A stretch of 64,000 nt of DNA from Diphasiastrum complanatum. Its lineage: Eukaryota > Streptophyta > Lycopodiopsida > Lycopodiales > Lycopodiaceae. A model generated the notes under the pieces. That model saw only the letters and a program-made list of their open reading frames with translations, had not been told where the DNA came from and made no database searches. Numbering within the stretch: position 1 is the stretch's first letter; every line of letters starts with the position of its first letter. The DNA lies in the NCBI GenBank assembly GCA_029204225.1, contig CM055112.1, positions 21,890,578 to 21,954,577 on the forward strand. The letters are read 5' to 3'. Shown piece after piece: positions 1-9,363 of the stretch. The position numbers and the translations under genes were made by a program.

Positions 1-922
1 GTGGTTTCCTATGTGTCTTCAATGTCTTTTTGACAAAATAAAGACATTCTATATAAATGAAACATTATGAAACCATATGAGCATTAATATTGCCAAAATA
101 TCTTTTCAACATCCCCAAGACAAGAGGAGCATGTGTCTGCAATGACTGGATCATGAACTTGAGAGAACGAATATTGATGATCTTGCCCTTCAAATGTGAA
201 GGGCTCGATCCAAGACGCCTAGGAAGGTGTCTCCAGATTTTGGTGAAGATCTTTTGCATTAGAGAATTCTGACTCATACCATACATCCCACATGGCTAAC
301 AAAATCAAAAGTTTAAGGGAGATTGTGAGCAACAGAAAGAGCATTCATTGATCCAAAAAAACTTTCCAAGGAAGAAATAATGGATCGATGAAAGAATGAA
401 AAGGAAGACTCTAAGAAGAATATAGAAAAAAAATCTTATCTCACTCTTCCTCAAGATTATCCAAAAACTTAATCTTGATTTGTCCTTTATTCCTCAAGAA
501 CCTTTAAAATCCCAAGAATTTCTTTTTTTTTTCTCCCTGTCCATAGAGAGAGAGAGTAAGGAAAGATGACCCTATAGGCATGTGCATACCCGATCCATTC
601 ATGAACCCCTAGCACATCAACCCCTCTAGGATCAAACCAGTAGAGGTTACCAGAAACACCATTTCCCTACTTAGAAGTTGAGTTTGTTGTAAAAACTCTT
701 CAACCATCATTGTTATTAATAAAACAATTCACTCACTTGATTGGTTAGAACCTTTTCCAATACTAAAACATCCTCCTTAAGAGCCATAATAGTTATGTGA
801 ATTTTTTAATAAGTATTAAAGAACCTTTTTAGTTTACTACATAGGCACATTGGATGGATTGAACTTTTTCACCTTGGAATGAATTTATATTTTGATTCAA
901 TTTTGTTTTAGGATTTAGGGTA
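1..922. other. AT-rich spacer, no supported gene
   Basis: I see no recognisable coding domain here. Short open frames on both strands overlap at the left edge and match nothing I know. A purine run AAGGGAGA at 315-322 followed by TTGTGAGC resembles the polypurine tract plus LTR start of a plus-strand LTR retrotransposon, but no matching LTR or PBS is visible, so this is only a possibility. Confidence 0.3.
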
Positions 923-1153
923 TTGTTCTACTATAGTGAAGTCCACCCGCCGTACTGCGGCCATGTACACACACACACATACATCGGCCACCCGTCAACG
1001 ACCATCGATTTTCCTCCTAGATCGTTGGCCTACATTGTCCTAGACCGCATTAGGACCACCCGTCATCCAGATCGTTGGTCGCCCGTCAACAGCGGGCATA
1101 CCCACTAGATCGTCGGCCGTCCATCGCCCGTCAACGACGGGCACTCTTTACTA

Positions 1154-1201
<48 letters not shown>
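923..1201. repeat. GC-rich hairpin repeats followed by a (TA)n array
   Basis: A GC-rich island in otherwise AT-rich DNA. The words CGTCAAC and GATCGT recur at short intervals. Two small perfect hairpins are visible: 1081-1097 (stem GCCCG/CGGGC) and 1126-1142 (stem GCCCGTC/GACGGGC with loop AAC). A TA dinucleotide array of about 23 units follows at 1154-1201. The 61-codon open frame here is low-complexity and not credible as a gene. Confidence 0.6.
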
Positions 1202-1202
<1 letters not shown>

Positions 1203-2275
1203 GATGCACAGAGAATCTCCCCCCTGAACATTGTGCACTTTCTTGACTAAGTAATGGATTCTTTGTGCTGATTACGCCCAATTTTTGGGCTTTTTAAAAA
1301 GCATAAAATGTCACTGGATTTTTTTAAAAAAAATTCAAAATTCTGAAGCACATTCCAAACGCGTGTCAGACTACACGTCAGTCCGCGTCAGACTGTGCGC
1401 GTCAGACTGCCACATGGTAGTTTCTAATTGGTCCAAAAAAACCCACACTGCTGATTATGCTTTGTAAATGGCATGTGGAAAAGTCAAAGACTCCATTACG
1501 CAATGGAATGAGCCAGGCACAGGCCATTCTGCCCGGTTCGGCTTTCCAAAAAAATTTAGGCTCCGGGCCTCGCCCAATTTTTTTTAAAAATCCTTACCGG
1601 GCATAATGGCTTGTGCCCGGCTCCTTCCATAATAAGTTTATCGCTATGACACAATCATTCAGCTACACAATCACTCCAGTTCTAGCAGCTCTAGGTACTA
1701 TGACGTAATTGTACCTGTATATTGCTACACTGATTCTTGCTCACCTCTTGAAGTAGACACTAGTCCTTGCACCTATACAAAATTCAACTGACGACATAAT
1801 CGTTCTTGGGCTCAACACAAACTGTTGCAGCTTTCAAAGAATTTGATGCTGTATTATGTTTACGATTTACTAACATCCTGAACTTGTACTGGGCTCTCAT
1901 TCACCTGGTCACTCATGAACATTGCGCATCAGTTTAAGCTAAGCGTCTCAAAGGATGGCACAAGTAAAATAAACCATCCACTATAATGCATAAATGAATA
2001 AAATTAGAATCCCAACGAGGCCATTCAACACTATAGGACTTTCATCCTCAGATCGCCAATCATACAAGAGAAATCTTGCTGAGATTTTTGGCTCCTGAGA
2101 AGCAAAGATTGGAAGCTGTAAAGAACGGAATTCAATCACCTTAGGAAGTAAAACTTGAAAATAGATTAAATACGTAAAACAAAAAGTTATACACAAGATA
2201 CGATACATAGTAAGATTATAGGATCTTCTGATAGACTATTCGATTCAATACGTATGTGTACAATCAAACTGGCCG
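1202..2275. other. Spacer with GCCCGG-containing repetitive text
   Basis: No gene recognised. Around 1528-1622 the word GCCCGG or CCGGGC occurs several times between A/T homopolymer runs, and 1278-1302 holds a small inverted repeat around GCCCAA/TTGGGC. This is typical of degenerate repeat sequence. Confidence 0.35.
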
Positions 2276-2300
2276 TTGAGATTTATACATAAGCAACTTA

Positions 2301-2492
2301 GTCGCCTGCTGCTATTTTTTTATAGAAAGAAAAGAAAAGAGCTTAATATTACGTTCTCAATATCAGCTGTGAATGATTCCCTTCAAGCTTATTTTAGTCG
2401 CCTGCTGCTATTTTTTAATAGAAAGAAAAGAAAAGAGCTTAATATTACGTTCTCAATATCAGCTGTCAATGATTCCCTTCAAGCTTATTTTT
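2301..2492. repeat. 96-bp tandem duplication, two copies
   Basis: Copy one is 2301-2396 and copy two 2397-2492. They differ by only about two substitutions, so the duplication is recent. The period is a multiple of three, so a plus-strand frame stays open through both copies, but that frame has no recognisable domain. The repeat begins 25 bp beyond the stop codon of the minus-strand secreted-protein gene, so it probably lies in that gene's 3' untranslated or downstream region. Confidence 0.9.
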
Positions 2493-2517
2493 ATTCATTG
2501 TCCGGACAGACTCTGCA

Positions 2518-3249
2518 CTAATCAGAGCACTTAGATCCACATCCATAGGAGACCCTATTGGTAGGCGCATCATGAACTATATTCTGCATCCAGGCAGTGT
2601 AGTCGCCGTGGTTGCTGCTACATCTGCGCCTCTTGTAGCCATTCTGATAGGTCATCTGCTGCTGGGTCCAGATACAATGGCACTGCTGGTCGTTCCAGGT
2701 GCACTGGGTGGTATCCGTACCTTCAAAGCAATTCTGATGATCGTAGCCTGCAGTTACACCGAAATTGATGAAACCGTCCGCGATCCCCGATGAGACTGAG
2801 ATGCTCCATGACTCGCAGGTGGTGTGCCCACTCATGTGGGCTATGCTGCAATCTGATGTCCCGGTGCAGTAAACGTTGCCAGAGGCTTTGCTCCAGGGCC
2901 CATACCAATACCCCATCTCCACGGAAAAATAATCAGACCAGCATTTCACTCCGGATGCATAGTGATGAACTTCGTCGGAGCCGATGTACCATCCGCTCCC
3001 ATCGACGTAGGCGAGTCTCCTGTTGGAAGCAACAACAGTTTCTATGCTCACCCGTGCCTCGCCCGAGAGATTATAGAATTTGTCAATCATAGCATCACTT
3101 ATGTCGAGGCTGGAAGGCGGACCGGTGGTAGCATTGAAATAATCAGCCAACTTTGAATAAGCATGGTCGATGGCAAAACTATGGCACTGCACAGCAAGGA
3201 TCAGCAGGAGAGCGATGGCAGTTGGGAAGAGGTAGAACTGGATCTTCAT
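2518..3249 (-). CDS. Secreted cysteine-rich protein, family not recognised (243 aa)
   Basis: A single-exon frame from ATG at 3249 to TAG at 2518. Residues 1-26 form a clear signal peptide: Lys-2, a hydrophobic core around FPTAIALLLILAV, then a small-residue cleavage region near HSFA. The mature part has 11 cysteines (positions 103, 128, 134, 145, 174, 183, 190, 192, 210, 237, 241), clustered in the C-terminal 140 residues. That region is also rich in Trp, Tyr, Gly and Ser, with motifs CTWNDQQCHCIW and GYKRRRC. No transmembrane segment follows the signal, so an extracellular or cell-wall product with disulphides is inferred. A TATA box lies about 200 bp upstream of the start. The start is the only Met giving a complete signal peptide. 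I do not recognise the family. Extracellular defence or cell-wall roles are possible but not shown by the sequence. Confidence 0.8.
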   Translation of the reverse strand: MKIQFYLFPTAIALLLILAVQCHSFAIDHAYSKLADYFNATTGPPSSLDISDAMIDKFYNLSGEARVSIETVVASNRRLAYVDGSGWYIGSDEVHHYASGVKCWSDYFSVEMGYWYGPWSKASGNVYCTGTSDCSIAHMSGHTTCESWSISVSSGIADGFINFGVTAGYDHQNCFEGTDTTQCTWNDQQCHCIWTQQQMTYQNGYKRRRCSSNHGDYTAWMQNIVHDAPTNRVSYGCGSKCSD

Positions 3250-3450
3250 GTCGATGCGATGTGTTATGAAACACGGATTACTGTACTCTTATGTTGGAAT
3301 GGAATGCTATGAAGCTGAATCACTCAATAGATGTGTTTTTTCTCGTCTTCTGTTTGTAATCATGTGCTGCAAGAAGCATATTTGATTGAACGCTATAGAA
3401 AAGAATCGAAAGGATGAAGCTGAATATCACTAACTAGAGAAGAGCCTGGC

Positions 3451-3457
3451 TTTATAG
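3451..3457 (-). promoter_or_regulatory. TATA box of the secreted-protein gene
   Basis: On the minus strand the text reads CTATAAA, about 200 bp upstream of the ATG at 3249. Normal TATA-to-start spacing would put transcription initiation near 3420 and give a 5' untranslated leader of roughly 170 bp. Confidence 0.6.
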
Positions 3458-3472
3458 GTTTTGTAGATTTCA

Positions 3473-3574
3473 AATCTCACAGCAGCTTTGAGATCAAAGA
3501 CCCATCAATCTCACAGCAGCTTTGACATCAAAGATCCATCAATCTTACAGCAGCTTTGAGATCAAAGACCCATC
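3473..3574. repeat. Three 34-bp tandem repeats just upstream of the TATA box
   Basis: Units start at 3473, 3507 and 3541, each containing CAGCAGCTTTGA followed by ATCAAAGA and CCATCAA. They differ by one to three bases. They sit 16 bp upstream of the TATA box of the secreted-protein gene (minus orientation), where proximal enhancer elements normally lie. A role as repeated transcription-factor sites is inferred. Confidence 0.85.
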
Positions 3575-5130
3575 AATCTGACCAGGCTTTTGTATAAAAA
3601 AATATAAACACGTTTCTATAATAAGATGAACATATCATATGCTATAAAAAATTAGAATAAAACAAATATCTGAAGTGCAAGTTGGGTGCACATGTCAACT
3701 GTCAGGCTCATCACATGTGGCTACTTATACTTTGACATGTTCAACTCATTGACGTGCCAAGAAAATCTGAGAAAATGTCATTGTTAAAAAAATGGTGCCT
3801 ACAACTAGACTTTGATATGTTTGATTTATTGCATGGCAATCCTTTTACCTTGGAGAATGTGAGATGTGAGACTTTTGTGGAAGAATAAAGGTGGGATGCA
3901 CATAAGATATATGAGGGTCTCATCTAAGAAATCAAAAGGAGTAGGTCCTTTAAATAAAACTAGTAAGTCTATTTAAATTTTAAACTTAAGTATATTCTAT
4001 TTGATGCCTGTGAATTGTAATAGATTTAAAAAAGGACTTGCAATATATATGAGCTGTACTATTGTTGTGTTAGGTGTATTGATAATTATGGGTCTAAGTT
4101 ATCATTTATATTCAATATGCCATGTGATGCAATATGCACCATTAGGTCCTATGTGTTTACTTATTCACATTCTCTTTTAGTTGGAAATCATGCATCAAAA
4201 TCATTACTCCACTTGCCATGTGCTAATGGTCTAGCAAAAAAATAGAAATTCTAGGGGAATGAATTTTCCAAACTCATTTGTTTTTGAGAATATTGATTTT
4301 TTTTTGACAAACTAAGTGAGAGATCCAATATGTAACTTCTCATTATATAGAAATGAGTGACGGAGGCCTGAAGAATAAAGAAATAGGACCATTGACCATG
4401 TCGTGGCTCAATAGTTAATCAATTTTGTACATGGAATTTAGCTCATTCGAATTTTATTTGACATAGGTTCAACATTGAACATCTTGTCTAAAACTTTGTT
4501 GAGCACCTCCTAAGAGTTTTCCATGAAATTCTCTTCAACTAACGACTTGATTGATAATATCTTTTGATGATCCTTTGCTTATCATTTGCTCAACAGCGCA
4601 TCAATGCAATCTAATAGATCTACCATTTTCATATTGGACTCAACATGGGATGCAATAGACCACACCTTCTTATATATTGAATTCTCAAAGCTTGATCAAT
4701 GTTATGTTTTCCATTGTCGTCGTTCGATTTTGACTTAATGTAAGACTCAAGTGAGAACACTATAACAAAAAATGATGATTATGACATGTGCCTCCAACAA
4801 AATTCGAAAAATTTTATACTCTGTTAGAATTTGACACCTTTCATGATATTCCCTTAAACAGGCTTTCAACAGCTTCTGGCACTAAAAACAATTTTAAGTA
4901 ATCCATCAAAATCTAATGTTTAAATAGGATATTGGATTCCGACGCAATAGTTGGTAGCCAGGTGGCATCTATTTTCTAAGGTGGCATCCATTGTTTGATA
5001 ATCTGGATGTGGAATTTTGACAAATTTGTAAGGGTGTCAGTTTTTGACGTCCATATCAGCAATCCACGACCTTCGATTGATTTGAAATTTTTTTTTATTT
5101 CATCTTTGGTATACGAGTAAAGCAAAAAGC
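3575..5130. other. AT-rich spacer upstream of the secreted-protein gene
   Basis: No coding domain, RNA gene or element ends recognised on either strand. Codon-like text is interrupted by frequent stops in all frames. Confidence 0.4.
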
Positions 5131-5134
5131 ATGG

Positions 5135-5138
<4 letters not shown>

Positions 5139-5177
<39 letters not shown>

Positions 5178-5296
5178 TGAGAGAGAGATAGAATGAGATT
5201 ACAATAAGATATAATTGATTTTAGGAATAGAATAAAATGATATAATATAATTAAATAGAACAATGTTAGAGAGAGAGACTTGATTTGACTTATGTT

Positions 5297-5338
<42 letters not shown>

Positions 5339-5424
5339 GTTAGAATGTAAGATAGTATATATTTGTAAGAATAGAATGCAATGATAGAACATAATGGAAT
5401 GGGACAATGTTAGAATGCAAGAGG

Positions 5425-5460
<36 letters not shown>
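5139..5460. repeat. Microsatellite cluster: (TG)n, (TG)n and (GA)n
   Basis: TG arrays at about 5139-5175 and 5300-5333, and a GA array at about 5430-5459, are separated by AT-rich text containing related words (AGAATAGAATG, AATGTTAGA). A 180-codon minus-strand frame spanning these arrays consists of SL and TH dipeptide runs and is not a gene. Confidence 0.9.
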
Positions 5461-5692
5461 AAAAGAGTCTTGACTTATGTATGTGTGTGTCTGTGTGTAT
5501 AAAAAGAGAGATTTTCAAGAATATGAGAATGTTGTTTTGTTAAATGTTAGAGTGTTACAATAGATTGTTAAGTGGAATAAAATAATAGATCTAGATTTGT
5601 ATGGTTAGAATAGAATGAGATTAGAATATCATACAATATATATCTAAGAGAATAGAATGGATTGGAACAATGCTAGAATGAGAGGGAGAGAG

Positions 5693-6105
5693 AGTAACAA
5701 GATTTCACATAGTCCCTCTTGACAAGTCAAGACCAAACCCTTTGAACCCTTCAATTTATAGCATAACAGATAAGAACAAAGCTATATAAAGTCTTATAGT
5801 ACAGAGTACCATAAAGAGAATCAAGTTTTAGGACACTCAGCTATTACCTACCACCATCCCACAAAACACAACCGCACAAGTTAGTTATGTGAGGAAGACA
5901 GGTGTCATAGCTGAGCATCAGTTGTTATCCATGTCCGAGACAAGATTCACTACCTTATCAGCTTGATTACAATTACAAATAATATGTCCAATCTTCCCTA
6001 TCATGCATTTCATAATTACCAATACATTCTGCCTTGTAATGAAACCGTATCAGGGCAGATGCCATATTGATCAATACAAGAGCAAAAAAAAATGTATTAA
6101 GTTCA
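5693..6105. repeat. Dispersed repeat R, copy 1
   Basis: About 410 bp that recur in the same orientation at 12412-12832 (copy 2), with substitutions and small indels and perhaps 80% identity by eye. Both copies start right after a GA-rich stretch with GAGTAACAAGATTTCACATA and end near GTTCACAT. On the minus strand each contains the TATA-like word GCTATAAA (here at 5755-5762). The copy near the HUH-endonuclease relic is positioned as its promoter. This copy has no such gene beside it. Confidence 0.85.
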
Positions 6106-6109
6106 CATA

Positions 6110-7392
6110 AATAAACTTAATAAAGCGTTTCGATGTTATACAACTACAGTGGTGCATATTTTCAATCTCAAAGTTACAAAACACATCATAAGGAAAATAC
6201 CAATCATGCTTGACATTAAGAACATAAGACCAGCCAAATGTAATATCATAAAAAGATTCGTGAACAGTACCAAGTAACTGTAGCAAAATGTGAGCATAAA
6301 ACTGCTTCACATGGATAGTCTCAAAAATTCTATTGTGATAATGTAAGTGTAAAAATTTCTTTCCCCACTGGGAAAGAACTTATTAAGATTATTCATCATG
6401 AACCATACTACGTGGTCAAACCAAATAACAGAGGAGTGACTCTTGTATTCATCACCACAACGACACTTAAAGAAGGGTCTTTTCCAATTTCATATGTGGG
6501 CTTGATAAAGATGTTTACGATTGAAACTGGTTTCAAAGTGTCCTCTAACCTTGGCCCAGGTTTGCTCAGAGAAACAGCGTCACAGTTTGAACTTGTTCAT
6601 ATGGATGATGGTGTCAAATGCAATGGGAGTCTCTAGAAAAGCATTTTTATGTAGTCTACAAGTTTGTACCTCTTTATCAGTGAGATGAGTAAGCATGACC
6701 CAAAGTTCAATAGGTAGGGGAATAGAAAATTCATCGTAGGAAGGCTCCAAAGTTTGAAGGAAGTAAGTTTAGATTTAAATTCAATAGCTTCGGCTGGGAA
6801 CCATAGGAATTTGGCAACTTTTGGACTGACAGAATTCATAAGCAGACTGATCACCGATGTCACAAATATCTTGGAAGAGTAGCTCAAGTTGTGATACGCT
6901 ATCCTCATCAAGATCATCAACAAAGACAATTGGATGTGGAGATAAAGGTGCATCGAGTATGGGTGAAGTGGCAGGCTCAGAAAAAGAAGTACCATTTTTT
7001 TTTTAGACACGCAAAAACTTTTCTGATGTGTGAGTTAAAAAACATCTCTTCTTCCTCAAATCTTTTCGCAAGCATAGCAATATTACCAAAAAGGATTTCC
7101 ACGGTAGCCAAGGGATCTTTTCCTTAATAAATTCGAGATATATCCTAACCCAATCCAAAGTATCAAGTAGATCAATAAGACATAGGACTTTATCTTCAAG
7201 TCCAACAGCGAGACATGTAGCCCGATCAGTTTCAATAATAAAATCATGCATAGTAGCGGTCTTTTTCTTGCAACATATCAAGGTCTGAATAAAATGGTTA
7301 GGTGGAGGAAGGGGCTCCCCATGAATTTGCCATAAGAAGGAGCCCACTCCTTGTATTTGAAGAGTTGATAATTTTTTATAGTTGGAAGTCAT
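6110..7392 (-). pseudogene. Degenerate protein-coding relic, unrecognised
   Basis: Minus-strand frames from 7392 to about 6110 read like protein rather than random sequence but are broken by frameshifts and stops. The best piece begins with Met at 7392 (MTSNYKKLSTL...) and runs about 90 codons to LEFIKEK near 7125. It continues in another frame through an acidic segment (FEEEEMFF near 7040) and a region with FVDDLDEDSV near 6910. Further frames carry NWKRPFF, CRCGDEYKSH near 6460 and FYAHILLQLLG near 6290. I recognise no domain. It may be an old transposon gene or a dead host gene. The opposite-strand frames here are taken to be shadows. Confidence 0.35.
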
Positions 7393-8769
7393 GTGAGTTG
7401 AGTATTTTGAGAGTTGGTTATTTTGGATTCTTGTTGTTTTGTCTTATAGTTGTGAGTTGCTTGAGCATGTAGTGTTGATTAATGTTGTTTAAAGAGGTTA
7501 GTTATTCCAATGTTACTTGTTGTGAGAGTGATGTTAGTTCTACTTTGAGATTAGTTACTTGTATGTTAGTTGCTTTGATGTTAGTGTGTTGAATGTTAGT
7601 GCTTGCTTGAAGTTACGTTTACATATAATTGCGAATTGATAGGTGGTGTGATAGTTGGCTGACCATATTGCGATGGATGTCCAAAGACGTAAAGGCAAGA
7701 TTCGGATCAGATGCAAGAGGTCCCAAAAAATCATCTTATTTGGTCTTGATAGTCATGAAAAAGGCTAAATCTTCAGCATATTTTATTTTATATGGATCCT
7801 TTAAGATTTGGTGTACAATAAATGATTGACAAACCTCCACCAAGATCACCACATGTTGTATTGAAGGAGCTGTTACCCAACACACCTGCGACAAAGAAAA
7901 AACAAGCCAGACAATGCCATGATTAAGTGCTTAAATGAAGTGACTCACTTGGGGAGGCTATTTCCACCATTGATCTTGACATCAAATATCATTTAAAAAA
8001 TGTTAAAAAGAAAAGAAAGTGGTTGGGTTAGAAGAACTCCAAGATGTCATAGCATAGCCAAATTCTTTAAAAACTACTCCTTTTGCAACCTGTCAACATT
8101 ACAACATGAGATGTCTTATCTCGTGCAATGAGCTATATATAACTTACAAGACTTTATTGGTAGGCTTTCAATAGAGATTTAATCAATAGAATGTCATGTT
8201 CCAATCATAGGATCCAAATAACTAATCCATTATTAAACATCAATAAAATAAGAAATAAAAAAACTAGCAAGTAATCAAGAAACTAGACAAATTAAATAAA
8301 CTTTCACTAAACTAGGCAAAGAGACATAAGATTTTTATTTGTTGAAACCTCTCTATTAACTAACCTATTGAGCTAATCCTATTCTAATTTAGCTCCATGG
8401 CTATATTTAGCATTGTGATTATTAAGCTCATGGTCTAATTACATGCAGGACATGATGCTCCCCCTCTTTAGCAATTTTTGTCCTAAAACATGAAGACCTT
8501 GTGATACTCTATTAAGCGTCATGTTCCTTGAGTCCCCTAACAGTTCTTACAAATGTTTTGGTCACTTTTAATGTAAGAAACTTTTTAGACAGCTAATCAA
8601 ATATTGTTGCCTCATGTTTTGCTTCCAACTTATTATTGTAAAACAAAGTTGTAGCAAGTCTTTTGTAGGAAAAAAAAATCTTTGATCTACAAATTTGTCC
8701 CATAACTATAATAAGATCACTGAAGAAGAGTTTCATAAACACAAGATTGTCTTAAGTAGCATTTAGTTT
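7393..8769. other. Spacer, no supported gene
   Basis: AT-rich. The stretch 7440-7620 has loosely repeated GTTAGTT/GTTGAT words. No domain recognised on either strand. Confidence 0.35.
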
Positions 8770-8934
8770 TCTTCAAAGCGTGCATGGGAAGTGCTTGAGA
8801 CTATGTATCAAGCTAAGAATGAAGCTCGAATTGCTTTCTTGAAAAGAGAGTTTGAGAGGCTAGAGATGCATGAAGGTGATAGTATGGCTGATCATCTTAC
8901 GAAGATTCAAGATCTTCGAGAGCATGACACATAG
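8770..8934 (+). pseudogene. Copia gag (UBN2-type) fragment
   Basis: A 54-codon open stretch ending in TAG reads RAWEVLETMYQAKN, then FLKREFERLEM and MADHLTKIQDLRE. This is the pattern of the gag polyprotein of plant Ty1/copia elements (the segment with W-x-x-L and the helix before the zinc knuckle). No upstream start, protease or LTR is nearby, so it is an isolated truncated relic. Confidence 0.75.
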
Positions 8935-9363
8935 TCAATGTTATCATCTTCATTATGATCAAAATGTCATTCTCCACCATCGTAATATTGTCTTTTGACT
9001 TCTTCAAGTTCACATAATTGATTCATAGGCTCAGTTAGTTTGCATATTGTGGGAACATATTGGCTTAAAATATTTCAAAAAATCATACATGCGCACAAAC
9101 ATGCTGAATTGAACCATACAGTAGATCATTGGGAAGCTAATTTTACAAGGAAAATTCATGCAGAATTACCGGTTAACTGGAAAACAAAACCAAAAAAAGA
9201 AATGTAGCAAAATGCCAATTATTAGCAGGAGTAGCATTTGAAGGATGCATAAACCTTTTTGAGCGTACTCTGTGACAGTACATAGCTCAACCTAAAAGGC
9301 AAACAAAGTTGGAACATGCATCTGTACACAGACTATGTACATAAATACAACAACAAAAAATTA
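8935..9363. other. Spacer downstream of the HUH relic
   Basis: No gene recognised. On the minus strand this lies just past the stop codon of the HUH-type relic, so it may contain the 3' end of that element. No terminal inverted repeat or hairpin typical of Helitrons was identified by eye. Confidence 0.3.

Noticed and set aside
65-286. Overlapping 60-73 codon frames on both strands
   Set aside because: No recognisable domain and mutually overlapping. Insufficient support for a gene.
923-1108. 61-codon plus frame
   Set aside because: Lies in GC-rich repeated text. No domain.
3473-3574. CRISPR-like repeat array
   Set aside because: Units are directly tandem with no unique spacers, and the DNA is eukaryotic.
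4976-5518. 180-codon minus-strand frame
   Set aside because: Made of translated CA, CT and TG microsatellites.
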